NCBI RefSeq assembly: GCF_006337165.1
Contig: NZ_CP040896.1
Location: 186,001-250,000, forward strand
Length of the DNA: 64,000 nt
Direction: 5' to 3'
Source: Hymenobacter jejuensis
Lineage (GTDB): Bacteria > Bacteroidota > Bacteroidia > Cytophagales > Hymenobacteraceae
This document shows positions 42,004 to 51,397 of this stretch, one piece after another; position 1 is the first letter of the stretch; each line of letters starts with the position of its first letter. Below the pieces are notes generated by a model. It saw only the letters and a program-made list of their open reading frames with translations, was not told the origin of the DNA and did no database searches. A program made the translations under genes and the position numbers.

Positions 42004-44649
42004 CTAGAAAAGGAAGCCTAACCGGATCACCGGCAAGCGATCTTCGCGGGAGAAGTTGTACGTCCCAACAAGCAGCACCTTGCGGAATGGCTCCATCCAG
42101 AGGCCGCCGCCGTAGCCGGTGTGCCACTTATCCGAGTGATTTTCCTCGTCGGTCCACACACGGCCCACGTCGTGAAAGCCGACAAACCCGAAATCGGCCG
42201 AGAACAGGAAGGTGTTGAAGGTGCCAAACCGCCCGCGTACCTCAAGGTTGTTGTAGAGGCTGTTTTCGCCCGCGAAACGCGTGCGCCGATAGCCGCGCAG
42301 GTTGGAAAGCCCGCCCAGAGTGGCAGCTTGGTAAAACTCGTACTTGTTGAAATTCAGCAGGGTACCTACGCGGCCCGCCAAGGTAATGCCGGGCGTAGCG
42401 GCGGGCGTCCAGTAACCGGCTATTTCCGAAGCTAGCTGCGATACGTCGTGCGTTGCGTTTGTGAGGCCGCGCATGCCCGTGTATTCGGTGTGCCACAACA
42501 GGCCGTTGTGGGCGTGCCAGTCGTTATCGCGCGTATCGAGGGTGTAGCCGGCTTTCAGGCCGCCGTAGTGTTTGGCCGAAAAGAAGTCATCGGCTGTTGA
42601 AAACGCGGAGATGAAGCGCCCCGGCGTCCGCTCTACTCGCACCCGTTGGTAGACGGGCCCGATAAAAAACTCCTGGTGCTGCCCGAGGCGCTGCCGAGCC
42701 AGCACTTGCAGAGCAGCGTTGTTGTAGCGCACCCGGTAGTAGTTGATTCCCAGACCTTTATCATAAACTGCCTCGTTGCCAAACCCGAAGAAGTTGCGCA
42801 CAAAATTGGGCGTTTGCAGATCGCCCCGCACGAGCAGGTCGGCGTTGCCGAACAGCCGATTGAACTCGCCGGTGTAGCGAAAGCTGTAGGCGCCGGTCGC
42901 CAGGGCCACGTTGGCCTGCAAGCGATGTACGGTTGCCCAGGGCAGCTTGCGAAAACCAGGGCGGCGCAGTTCCACGCCGACGCCCAGAAACACGCCGTCG
43001 TCGCGGTTGTACGTGATGGGCAGCAAGGGCCCGGCGTAAGCATACCGAAACGCCTGGCGGTTGTGTTGGTTGACCGTAGAATCGGTAGAAGTGCGGTTGC
43101 GGCTTTCCGGGCCCAGCTTCAGCTCGTTGCCCGTTGGGGTGTCGTAGACCAGCGTGTGATGCCGCAGCCCTGCTACGCGTGAGCGATCGCTGAACACGTC
43201 CTCGCCCTCGCCCCCGATCAGCCGCACGGTAATGCCTTTGTGCACATCGCCACTCACGTCCATCACATCGTGTCCGCCGTAGCCATACAGGCGTATTTCC
43301 TTGGTTTCTTGGCACTTAAAGGTGCGTTGGTAGAGCGGATCGCCCTCCGGCTGATCGTTGGCACCGAGCGGGTAAATCCGGACGCGGGTGAGCGAATCGT
43401 TTAGGCGCGCCACTTCGAAATACTCCGACTTGTCGCTGCCCGTAATGTCGACTTCGCGCGCCAGAAACCGGTAATACTGATCGGCGTAGGCGGGCAGCGC
43501 GTCGCGGTTCGATTTCAAGTGGGCAATGATCGTAGGCCCCGAGAAGCGAAAAACGGTATCGGGCAACTGATGAATGGCCTTCTCAATGACGGCATCGGTA
43601 AGGCGGGCTTTCATGTCCTGCGCGATGGCCAGCCATTCTTCCCGCGAAGGCTCCGTCAGGAAGGACCGGTCGAAATACCGCGCGCTGAACATAAACGTGT
43701 TCACGTTGCGCAGCGAGCCATCGAAGCCCTGCACGGCCGGCACGGCCCAGTCGCGGCTCGCGATGTTGGGCAGCAATCCTTGGTTGACAAAAAACGCTTG
43801 GTCACGATCGCGCGGCACGGCGCGCAGCAGCATGCCACCGTTGGGCCGCTCGTACGCAAACCACCGCCACTGGTCTTCGTGCCGGTCAAAGTCGGCCACG
43901 GCCACGTCGAAGAGGCGGGCACGCACCAATTCCTTCTGATCGACCCGGTTTTTGAAGTCGGCGCGCAGCAGTTCCAGCACCTTGTCGGTGTTGTAGTTCT
44001 TCTCCAGCGTACGGCCTGCAAACGAGCCCGGCACCAGCGGGTCGCGCTCTTCTAGAATGGCGAGTGTATTGGCGAATATCGACCTGAATTCGCCAAGTTT
44101 CTCATCATCAGGCACATACACCAACTCCGGATTGGTGTGTCCCACTCCCGCTGCTTCGGCCAACACCGGAATGGTAAGCGCAGCATACGGGTGCGCCGCC
44201 GAAACCTGATCCTGTACCACCTTGGCGGCCACCGTGTTACGGAGTTCGGCGCTCAACACCATTTCGGTGTTTTTCTCGATGGAGCGCAGCACGTACTCGC
44301 GCCCGTTGGCGGCGCGCAGGCGTAGCGACTTGGTTTGCTTGCCTCCGCCCTGCCGCAGGGGCTGCAAGCCGCCCTGCGAGGTGCCCAGGTTCAGGATCGG
44401 CACCCGGACGGGCTGCTCCCATTCCTGCCGGTAATTTTTGCCCAGGAACATGGTCTTGAGCTTGCCGGCTTTGTATTGCTGGCTGGCTTCCACCACGATG
44501 GTTTTTTGTTCCTTAAACGGGACATTGGGTTTTGGCACAACCGTCGCTACCGAGGCCGGCGCGGTTGGGGAGGTGGTGCTGGAGGTTTGCGCAAAGGCCA
44601 CGCCGAAGGCCGCCGCCCAAAGAATACCCGCTGGTAAAAGTATCCGCAT
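42004..44649 (-). CDS. Outer-membrane beta-barrel protein, BamA/TamA-like C-terminus (881 aa)
   Basis: Signal peptide MRILLPAGILWAAAFGVAFA. The middle third has YVLRSIEKNTEMVLSAELRNTVAAKVVQDQ, VYVPDDEKLGEFR, and LFDVAVADFDRHEDQWRWFAYE near 243-265. The C-terminal half (about 540-881) is an Omp85-superfamily-like barrel with repeated amphipathic strands ending in the outer-membrane signal VIRLGFLF (terminal Phe). Related Bacteroidota proteins are often annotated as BamA/TamA family or as fused to a metallophosphatase domain; here the phosphatase motifs are absent. The DRHxxxW stretch faintly recalls kinase-like folds but I would not call a kinase. It lies in the 8.6-kb region lacking the dyad. 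Confidence 0.75.
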   Translation of the reverse strand: MRILLPAGILWAAAFGVAFAQTSSTTSPTAPASVATVVPKPNVPFKEQKTIVVEASQQYKAGKLKTMFLGKNYRQEWEQPVRVPILNLGTSQGGLQPLRQGGGKQTKSLRLRAANGREYVLRSIEKNTEMVLSAELRNTVAAKVVQDQVSAAHPYAALTIPVLAEAAGVGHTNPELVYVPDDEKLGEFRSIFANTLAILEERDPLVPGSFAGRTLEKNYNTDKVLELLRADFKNRVDQKELVRARLFDVAVADFDRHEDQWRWFAYERPNGGMLLRAVPRDRDQAFFVNQGLLPNIASRDWAVPAVQGFDGSLRNVNTFMFSARYFDRSFLTEPSREEWLAIAQDMKARLTDAVIEKAIHQLPDTVFRFSGPTIIAHLKSNRDALPAYADQYYRFLAREVDITGSDKSEYFEVARLNDSLTRVRIYPLGANDQPEGDPLYQRTFKCQETKEIRLYGYGGHDVMDVSGDVHKGITVRLIGGEGEDVFSDRSRVAGLRHHTLVYDTPTGNELKLGPESRNRTSTDSTVNQHNRQAFRYAYAGPLLPITYNRDDGVFLGVGVELRRPGFRKLPWATVHRLQANVALATGAYSFRYTGEFNRLFGNADLLVRGDLQTPNFVRNFFGFGNEAVYDKGLGINYYRVRYNNAALQVLARQRLGQHQEFFIGPVYQRVRVERTPGRFISAFSTADDFFSAKHYGGLKAGYTLDTRDNDWHAHNGLLWHTEYTGMRGLTNATHDVSQLASEIAGYWTPAATPGITLAGRVGTLLNFNKYEFYQAATLGGLSNLRGYRRTRFAGENSLYNNLEVRGRFGTFNTFLFSADFGFVGFHDVGRVWTDEENHSDKWHTGYGGGLWMEPFRKVLLVGTYNFSREDRLPVIRLGFLF

Positions 44650-44723
44650 AGCATAGTGTATTTTACAATGAGGAATAACTTAGCAAGCAATTCTGACCGC
44701 GTGCGCAGAGCTAAAAGCGCCGT

Positions 44724-45413
44724 TTAGCGCTTCGCCATGGTGGGCGGCGCACCTTGTGTTTTCAGCACGACGTTGGCGTGCATAAGGGGCATTATCAGGG
44801 GGGCAACGCCGTTTTGCACCGTAATTGCGACCACCGTGCTGGGGCGGGGCGACGTTTGGGGCGTGACGCTTCTGATCACTCCCGTGAAGGTTCGCTTGGG
44901 CAGCTCGGTTATGCGCACCTGCACCTGATCGCCGATCTGTACGCCCTGCCCTACCTGCGGTGGCACCACCAGATTGACCCGGATGTTCGATACATCTTGC
45001 AGCGTAGCCACGTAGGTACCCGCCCGCACGTGCGCTCCCACATCGACGCGTTTTTTAACCAGAAAGCCGTTTCGCGGAGCCGTTACGTAGCCCCGGCTAA
45101 AGTCGGCGGAAGGCATGTCATCGTTGAAGAGCTTCAGCATCACCTGCCCGCCCCGGATGTAGTCTCCTTCCGAAAAAAATACCTGCCGCACCCAGCCGTT
45201 GGCGTGGGCGACTACCGGCAGCAAATAGCCGGCCTCGGTGATACCACTCACCGGCACCGACAGGATACCGCTTTCCAGCGGACGCACGCTTGCCGGTGTG
45301 CTCGGCGCGGCCTGCGGTTTTGGGAGGCCTCCTTTCCGCTGAGCCCCGGCCGCAAAGGCCAGAATGCCGAGTAGAAGAACAGGCCTAATTAAAGATGCAA
45401 TATGTTGACCCAT
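44724..45413 (-). CDS. Small HlyD-like adaptor protein lacking a coiled coil (229 aa)
   Basis: Signal peptide (LLLGILAFAAGAQ), then a Pro-rich linker and a barrel-sandwich hybrid domain: GWVRQVFFSEGDYIRGGQVMLKLFND and its partner YVTAPRNGFLVKKRVDVGAHVRAGTYVATLQD, followed by a beta-barrel (VNLVVPPQVGQGVQIGDQVQVRI). The alpha-hairpin that normally separates the two lipoyl halves is missing (only about 10 residues between them). This makes it a truncated-type adaptor, perhaps a copper/RND CusB-like partner without its pump. It lies 74 bp upstream of the barrel-protein gene on the same strand. Confidence 0.75.
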   Translation of the reverse strand: MGQHIASLIRPVLLLGILAFAAGAQRKGGLPKPQAAPSTPASVRPLESGILSVPVSGITEAGYLLPVVAHANGWVRQVFFSEGDYIRGGQVMLKLFNDDMPSADFSRGYVTAPRNGFLVKKRVDVGAHVRAGTYVATLQDVSNIRVNLVVPPQVGQGVQIGDQVQVRITELPKRTFTGVIRSVTPQTSPRPSTVVAITVQNGVAPLIMPLMHANVVLKTQGAPPTMAKR

Positions 45414-45807
45414 AATGATTTACATGGGATACACAAAACTCCTCTTTCTCGCGCAGACGCCACAACCCTGCTGCATCTTCAGATGCCCAACCTAAGCCTG
45501 TTGCTGCGCAAACAGACCCCACAATTGCCCGTGTCGATGCCTAGGCGCATCACCTAAGAGACGAAGACAAGGTATTTATAATCCATTTTTTTATCAAATT
45601 TATACTAAACAAAATATATGCTTTTTCGTTGCGATTCGACCATTTTCCGGCTAGTTGCTATATTTTGACGCCTACCCCTAATGGGGGCACATGACAGTAC
45701 AGGTAGGGCGATTGTCAGAAGGCGTGTACTTTCAAAAGCTTTCTTGCACCGCCCGCCGAGCGCACGAAGCTTGCTGCGCGTTCAACCCATCCAGAAATCC
45801 CATCTAT
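45414..45807. other. Divergent intergenic region (394 bp)
   Basis: Upstream of both the small adaptor and the GH105 gene. AT-rich from 45570 to 45670. A dyad-like sequence with one extra base in the left spacer occurs at 45579-45604. No ORF is supported; the in-frame extension of GH105 back to 45691 is not signal-peptide-like. Confidence 0.6.
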
Positions 45808-47172
45808 ATGACAACCAACCTGTTACTAAAAAGCAGATTACACGTGCTGGGCCTGTTGATGTGTGTGGCACCGGCGATGGCACAGCAAAACCCGCCGAAA
45901 GCCAACGACGCTACCACGCCCCTGCACCTGTTGCAACCCGCGTACCCGGTGCCTTATGGCAAAGTCACCCCCGACGACGTGCGCCAAGTAGTTGATCGGG
46001 TGTACAACTACCTGAACGCCGTTACGCCCGCCGAACTCGTTGATAAACAGACCAACGCCGCCGTCACGACTCGCGGCAAGTTCAACCCGAATGCGGTGCT
46101 GAAACCCGGCGATTTTCGCCTGACCAGCTACGAATGGGGCGTTACGTACTCGGGCATGTTGCTGCTCGGGGAGGTAACCGGCGATAAGAAATACACCGAT
46201 TATACCTTCAGCCGCCTGAAGTTTCTGTCGGAGTTGCCGGCCTACTTTCGCGCTTACCAAACGGCTAACCCGCAGGCGCCCACTCCCATCCGGGGCTTTA
46301 TGAACCCGCACGCCCTAGACGATGGCGGCGCCCTGACTGCGGCCATGATCAAGGCCCAACGCGCCGGGGCGCCCGCCGACCTGCGGCCGATGATCGATCC
46401 TTTCATGAACTACATCATGACCAAGGAGTTCCGCCTCGCCGATGGCACCTTGGCTCGCAATCGTCCGCAGCCGAATACGCTGTGGCTCGACGATTTATAC
46501 ATGAGCATTCCGGCCATCTCGCAGATGGGCAAGCTGACTGGCGAACGACGCTACTACGACGAATCGGTGAAGCAGTTCACGCAGTTTTCGCAGCGTATGT
46601 TCGACAAAGACAAGGGCTTATACATGCACGGCTGGGTGCAGGGCATGACGGTTCATCCCGAGTTTCATTGGGCGCGGGCCAACGGCTGGGCCCTGCTGAC
46701 CAAAGTAGAATTGCTAGACGTGCTGCCGGAAGACCATCCGGGGCGGGCCGCGGTTCTGGCGCAGCTCCAGGCGCACGTCAAGGGCTTGGCGGCGGTGCAA
46801 TCGGGCACGGGCTTCTGGCACCAACTCCTCGACCGCAACGATTCGTACCTCGAAACTTCCGCTACGGCCATTTACGCTTACGCCATTGCCCATGCCGTAA
46901 ACAAAGGCTGGATCGATGCTAAAGCCTACGGCCCGGTGGCGCTGCTCGCCTGGAACGCCGTGAGCACCAAAGTCACGCCCACCGGCCAGGTGGAAGGCAC
47001 CTGCGTCGGGACCGGCATGGGCTTCGATCCGGCTTTCTATTATTACCGACCCGTGAACGTGTACGCCGCCCACGGCTACGGCCCGGTGCTGCTGGCCGGC
47101 GCCGAAGTGATTCGGCTGCTCAAAAACCACCCCTACGAAATCAACGACAGCTCGGTGCAGCTGGTGAAGTAA
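45808..47172 (+). CDS. GH105 unsaturated glucuronyl/rhamnogalacturonyl hydrolase (454 aa)
   Basis: Family GH105 (YteR/YesR-like, (alpha/alpha)6 barrel) removes the unsaturated uronic acid left by polysaccharide lyases by hydrating its double bond. Signal peptide MTTNLLLKSRLHVLGLLMCVAPAMA precedes the barrel. Family stretches: LDDGGALTAAMIKA near 171, LWLDDLYMSIPAISQMGKLTG near 227 (catalytic Asp region), GWVQGMTVHPEFHWARANGWAL near 272 and GTGFWHQLLDRNDSYLETSATAI near 333. ATG 45808 gives a proper signal peptide. It is followed 93 bp later by a GH2 gene on the same strand; the two likely act on the same side-chain-bearing acidic glycan. Confidence 0.9.
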   Translation: MTTNLLLKSRLHVLGLLMCVAPAMAQQNPPKANDATTPLHLLQPAYPVPYGKVTPDDVRQVVDRVYNYLNAVTPAELVDKQTNAAVTTRGKFNPNAVLKPGDFRLTSYEWGVTYSGMLLLGEVTGDKKYTDYTFSRLKFLSELPAYFRAYQTANPQAPTPIRGFMNPHALDDGGALTAAMIKAQRAGAPADLRPMIDPFMNYIMTKEFRLADGTLARNRPQPNTLWLDDLYMSIPAISQMGKLTGERRYYDESVKQFTQFSQRMFDKDKGLYMHGWVQGMTVHPEFHWARANGWALLTKVELLDVLPEDHPGRAAVLAQLQAHVKGLAAVQSGTGFWHQLLDRNDSYLETSATAIYAYAIAHAVNKGWIDAKAYGPVALLAWNAVSTKVTPTGQVEGTCVGTGMGFDPAFYYYRPVNVYAAHGYGPVLLAGAEVIRLLKNHPYEINDSSVQLVK

Positions 47173-47265
47173 GCGCCTGCGTCGGGAGCAGGATAGTACA
47201 GGTTACTAAACGCAAATCGAGCTGGTACTTTGGGCAGATAAACCTTCCCAAAGTAGCTCCAGCTT

Positions 47266-50127
47266 ATGCGCCTCCCTCTAGCTTGTTGGCTTACTTGCTT
47301 GTCCCTGTTGTGGTCCGTGGCCTCTGTGGCCCAACCCACGGCCAAGCAAGTGCAATACCTGTCGGGCACCGATAATACCCACACAGCCACCTGGGACTTT
47401 TATTGCACCGGCGGGCGCAAAAGCGGTTTCTGGACGAAGATTCAGGTGCCTTCGTGCTGGGAGCAGCAGGGTTTTGGCTCCTACAACTACGGCCGCGACT
47501 ACAAAACCTACGGTAAAAACTTCCGCTTCGCCGACGAGAAAGGCCAATACAAGCACTCGTTTACAGTACCCGCCGCTTGGCAAGGAAAGCGCGTGTACAT
47601 CGTGTTTGAAGGCTCGATGACTGATACCGAAGTAAAGGTCAACGGGCAGCCGGCGGGCGCTATTCACCAAGGGGCTTTCTACCGCTTTAAGTACGACATC
47701 ACCGACAAGCTACGCTTCGATCAGCCTAATACACTGGAAGTTACGGTAAGCAAAATGTCGGCCGACGCGTCCGTCAACAACGCCGAGCGGCTGGCCGACT
47801 ACTGGATCTTTGGTGGCATTTTCCGGCCGGTATACCTGGAGGCCTATCCCGAGCAATTCATCTCGCACACGGCCATCGACGCGAAGGCCGATGGCTCGTT
47901 TGCCATGAACGTGTTCCTGAAAAACGCAAAGCAGGCCGGGCAGGTGCAAGCCGAAATTCTGGATGCGCAGGGCAAAACCGTAGGCACGGCGCAGGCCAAC
48001 GTAGCTGCCACTGATTCGCTCGTCAAGCTCCAGACCAAAGTGACTAAACCCTTGCAATGGACTGCCGAAACGCCCAACCTGTATCGGGTGAAAGTGTCGT
48101 TGAAAGCAGGTGGCAATACGCTCTACCAAACCTCCGACAAGTTTGGTTTCCGCACGATTCAGATCCGGCGCGGCGACGGCATTTATGTGAACGGCACCAA
48201 AGTCAAGATGAAGGGCATCAACCGGCACAGCTGGTGGCCCGAGACCGGCCGGACGCTCAACGATTCGATTCATCTCATGGACGTCAAGCTCATCAAAGAG
48301 ATGAATATGAATGCGGTACGCATGTCGCACTACCCGCCCGATGCGCGGTTTCTGGAGCTTTGCGACTCGTTGGGGCTGTACGTGCTCGACGAGCTGGCGG
48401 GCTGGCAAAAGGCCTACAGCACCCCTGCCGGCGAGAAACTGGTGAAGGAAATGGTGATCAAGGACGTCAATCACCCCAGTATCATTTTCTGGAGCAACGG
48501 CAACGAAGGAGGCACCAACAAGGAGCTGGACGATGATTTTGGTAAATACGATCTGTCGAACCGGCCCGTAATTCATGCCCACCACCGCCCCGGCAATGCC
48601 TACAACGGCATCGACTGCAACCACTACGAGAATTACTATAGCACCCAGAAGATCCTGGCTGACAGCCTGATCTACATGCCCACGGAGTTTTTGCACTCCC
48701 AGGACGACGGTGGCGCAGCCGTGGGGCTGCACGACATGTGGGAACTGCACTGGGCCGCCAAGCGCTCGGGCGGTGGTTTCCTGTGGGCGCTGATCGACGA
48801 AGGCATTGTGCGCACCGACCAGAACAACATCATCGACGTGAACGGCGTGAACGCCCCCGACGGCGTGCTGGGTCCGCACCGCGAAAAGGAAGGCAGCTTT
48901 TACGCCCTGCGCGAGATTTTTTCGCCGATCAAAATAGACTTGCCAGCGCTGCCCAAGTCGTTTAAAGGCAAGGTTCCGGTTGAAAACCGCTACCATTTCA
49001 CCAACCTCAACCAGTGCTTTTTTCAGTGGGAGCTGGTGAATTACCGCAAGCCCGGCGACACGTTTGCGGGCTACATCACGCAGAAAAAGGCCCGCATCGG
49101 CAGCCCTTCGGTGGCACCGCTGGCTACCGGCAACCTGGATCTGAAGCTGCCCAAAGACTGGAAGAATTACGATGCCATTGTGCTGTCGGCGTATGACCCC
49201 TATAAGAACTTGGTTTACAAATGGATATGGAAAACCGGCAGCCCTGAAAAAGCCCTCGACGGCATCGTGGCGTTTGACGGTAAGCAGCCCGTAGCCGTCA
49301 CCGACAGCGACTCGCTGCTGGTGCTCAAGGCGGCCGACATCACGGTGGGTTTCAACAAGAAAACGGGCAACATCACGGACGTACGCGGCAACAACGGCGA
49401 CAAGCTCTCGTTTGGCAACGGCCCGGTGCTGGTAGCCGGCAACAGCACGTTTGCGGGCCTCACCCACCGCACCGAAAAAGATGGCGAAGTGGTGGAAGTC
49501 CGTTACACCGGCGACCTGAAATCGGTGCGCTGGAAAATGTACGGCACCGGCTGGGTGAGCCTCGAATACGAGTACGCGCTCAACGGCGATTTTCCCTTTA
49601 CCGGCATCAGCTTTACCTATCCCGAAAACTACGTACTGAGTGCCAAATGGCTGGGCAAAGGCCCCTACCGCGTCTGGAAAAACCGTTTGCAGGGCGTGAC
49701 TACCAACGTGTGGGAAAACGCCTACAACAACACCCAAACCGGCGCCGCGCCCTGGATTTACCCGGAGTTTAAAGGCTACTTCGCCGATATTACGTGGCTG
49801 GAAATGAACACCGTAGAAGGCAAGTTTTTGGTAGCCAGCAAAGAGCCCGACATGTTTGTGCGCCTGCTGGATTTCTACGGATTATCAGGGGTGAAGCCGT
49901 TTCCGGCGCTGCCCGTGGGCAACTTTTCCTTCCTGGATCGCATTCCGCCGCTGGGCACCAAGCTCGCGCTCAACATCGACGCCAATACCAAAAACCTCGG
50001 GCCCAATAGCGAGCTCAACCACGTCGCTGGCAGCACCAAGCGCACGCTGTACTTCTTCTTTGGCCTGCCCAAAACCACCGGCAAAGAACAGCCCTACACC
50101 GTCCCGACAAAAAACGACTTGTTCTGA
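47266..50127 (+). CDS. GH2 glycoside hydrolase (953 aa)
   Basis: Signal peptide MRLPLACWLTCLSLLWSVASVAQ; sugar-binding jelly-roll (VPSCWEQQGFGSYNYG), Ig-like domain, TIM barrel and C-terminal beta domains in GH2 order. Barrel start GMKGINRHSWWPETGRTLND near 314; acid/base Glu in IIFWSNGNEGG near 407-417; probable nucleophile Glu in YMPTEFLHSQDD near 471-482, where LacZ has the EYAH-type motif, so it diverges from typical beta-galactosidases. The long post-barrel region (about 350 aa) is larger than in E. coli LacZ's core relatives. Likely periplasmic, acting after GH105 on oligosaccharides. Exact sugar specificity cannot be read. Confidence 0.9.
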   Translation: MRLPLACWLTCLSLLWSVASVAQPTAKQVQYLSGTDNTHTATWDFYCTGGRKSGFWTKIQVPSCWEQQGFGSYNYGRDYKTYGKNFRFADEKGQYKHSFTVPAAWQGKRVYIVFEGSMTDTEVKVNGQPAGAIHQGAFYRFKYDITDKLRFDQPNTLEVTVSKMSADASVNNAERLADYWIFGGIFRPVYLEAYPEQFISHTAIDAKADGSFAMNVFLKNAKQAGQVQAEILDAQGKTVGTAQANVAATDSLVKLQTKVTKPLQWTAETPNLYRVKVSLKAGGNTLYQTSDKFGFRTIQIRRGDGIYVNGTKVKMKGINRHSWWPETGRTLNDSIHLMDVKLIKEMNMNAVRMSHYPPDARFLELCDSLGLYVLDELAGWQKAYSTPAGEKLVKEMVIKDVNHPSIIFWSNGNEGGTNKELDDDFGKYDLSNRPVIHAHHRPGNAYNGIDCNHYENYYSTQKILADSLIYMPTEFLHSQDDGGAAVGLHDMWELHWAAKRSGGGFLWALIDEGIVRTDQNNIIDVNGVNAPDGVLGPHREKEGSFYALREIFSPIKIDLPALPKSFKGKVPVENRYHFTNLNQCFFQWELVNYRKPGDTFAGYITQKKARIGSPSVAPLATGNLDLKLPKDWKNYDAIVLSAYDPYKNLVYKWIWKTGSPEKALDGIVAFDGKQPVAVTDSDSLLVLKAADITVGFNKKTGNITDVRGNNGDKLSFGNGPVLVAGNSTFAGLTHRTEKDGEVVEVRYTGDLKSVRWKMYGTGWVSLEYEYALNGDFPFTGISFTYPENYVLSAKWLGKGPYRVWKNRLQGVTTNVWENAYNNTQTGAAPWIYPEFKGYFADITWLEMNTVEGKFLVASKEPDMFVRLLDFYGLSGVKPFPALPVGNFSFLDRIPPLGTKLALNIDANTKNLGPNSELNHVAGSTKRTLYFFFGLPKTTGKEQPYTVPTKNDLF

Positions 50128-50173
50128 TTTTGCCGGTATGGCGTTAAGATGAAGCCCTAGCAGCCCTTATTAA

Positions 50174-50198
50174 TAACTATTTGATTATCAAATAGCTA
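50174..50198. repeat. 25-bp dyad, copy 17 (exact core)
   Basis: TAA, core TTGATTATCAA at 50181-50191, CTA. The inner 19 bases (50177-50195, CTAT to ATAG) form a perfect palindrome. Confidence 0.88.
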
Positions 50199-50302
50199 TG
50201 TTCGTCGTAACAATTAAGAGTTTGGGCGCCCCCGTATAAGCTAAGCCTGCGTACACCGAAGTCTTAACTTTGGCGGGTTATCGGCTGCCTTAGTCTTACT
50301 GC

Positions 50303-51397
50303 ATGAGAGGCCATATTAGGCGGTATGTCCCCCGGACCCGGCGCGCGGTCCACAGCCTCGTGCAGCTTCACGATGCACCCTGGCGCTGGAAGGTAGGGCT
50401 GGAAGCCAGCCTGGCCATGGGCCTGCCCGTCGGATTGTTCACCTTGGCCGGCCATCAACCCCTGGGGTTGCAGGCGGCACTGGGCAGTTTCACGGCGCTG
50501 TACGCCGCTGGGCTGCACCGCCCCGACCGGGCTCGGGTGCTGCCCTTTGTGGCGTTGGGCCTGTTATTGGCGGCAGCGCTCGGAATCGCTTGCGCGGGCA
50601 ATGCTTGGCTGACGACCGCTTGCCTGATCGCGGTGAGTGCGCTGGCCTGCACGCTGTCGTTGGGCTTCCGGCTCGGCCCGCCCGGCCCGATGATGTTTGT
50701 GCTGGTGGCCGCGGTTAGCAACCACCTGACAGCGCCTGCTTCCCTTGGGGGCGTGGCACTGCCCGGTCTGCGCCTGCTCGGGTTGATCGCTTTGGGAAGT
50801 ACGCTGGCTTATCTGGTGATCGTGGCGCCACTAATCTTGCCTAGTGCGCGGCGGGCTGCTTCCGTCCCGGCAGTACTGCCAGCCTTACCAAGCTTCGAGC
50901 TTACCGCGGAGGCCATCGCCATTGGCCTGCGCGTGGTAATTGCCGTGACGGTAGCCTGCTTGGTCAGCCGGCCGCTGGGTGCGTTTCGGACATATTGGGT
51001 AGTCCTGAGCGCCATTGCCGTATTGCAGTCAAGTTACTCGCGACGCCTTACCAGCATCCAGGGCGTGCACCGCATGATCGGCACCGTGGCGGGCGTATTG
51101 GTCTTTGAGCTGCTTTCGCTGCTGCATCCGGCCGGCCTTGGCATCGTGCTGTTGCTCATGCTGTTGCAAGGTGCCACGGAAGTAGTGGTAGCGCGCAACT
51201 ATGCGCTGGCCCTGCTTTTCATAACGCCCATGGCACTGATCAACTCCACGGCCGGCCATGCTGGCGATACGCTGGTCACGGTGCAGGGCCGCATCCTCGA
51301 TTCGCTGCTGGGCTCTGGCCTTGCCCTAGCTGTGTTTTGGGCTGGGGAAGGCCTCCAGCGCTTGCAGACGAGTTTGACCAAGGCGAGCAGACAATGA
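50303..51397 (+). CDS. FUSC-type membrane protein (364 aa)
   Basis: About ten hydrophobic helices in two similar sets: 34-52, 58-70, 78-98, 104-120, 128-140, 150-170, then 207-225, 232-250, 268-300, 305-345. The RLTSIQGVHRMIGTVAGVLVFELL stretch near 248-271 matches the FUSC/aromatic acid exporter family (fusaric acid resistance, AaeB-like), which pump aromatic acids or toxins. The protein lacks the large soluble domain of AaeB. It stands between dyad copies on both sides (50174-50198 and 51435-51459), both within 50 bp of a stop codon. Confidence 0.8.
   Translation: MRGHIRRYVPRTRRAVHSLVQLHDAPWRWKVGLEASLAMGLPVGLFTLAGHQPLGLQAALGSFTALYAAGLHRPDRARVLPFVALGLLLAAALGIACAGNAWLTTACLIAVSALACTLSLGFRLGPPGPMMFVLVAAVSNHLTAPASLGGVALPGLRLLGLIALGSTLAYLVIVAPLILPSARRAASVPAVLPALPSFELTAEAIAIGLRVVIAVTVACLVSRPLGAFRTYWVVLSAIAVLQSSYSRRLTSIQGVHRMIGTVAGVLVFELLSLLHPAGLGIVLLLMLLQGATEVVVARNYALALLFITPMALINSTAGHAGDTLVTVQGRILDSLLGSGLALAVFWAGEGLQRLQTSLTKASRQ

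Noticed and set aside
45579..45604. Dyad-like sequence upstream of GH105.
   Set aside because: The left spacer is one base too long, the core is a T-run and the right arm is ATA; it may be chance in AT-rich DNA.
47710..49737. Minus-strand frame of 675 codons opposite the GH2 gene.
   Set aside because: Shadow of the GH2 coding sequence; no conserved motif and biased composition.
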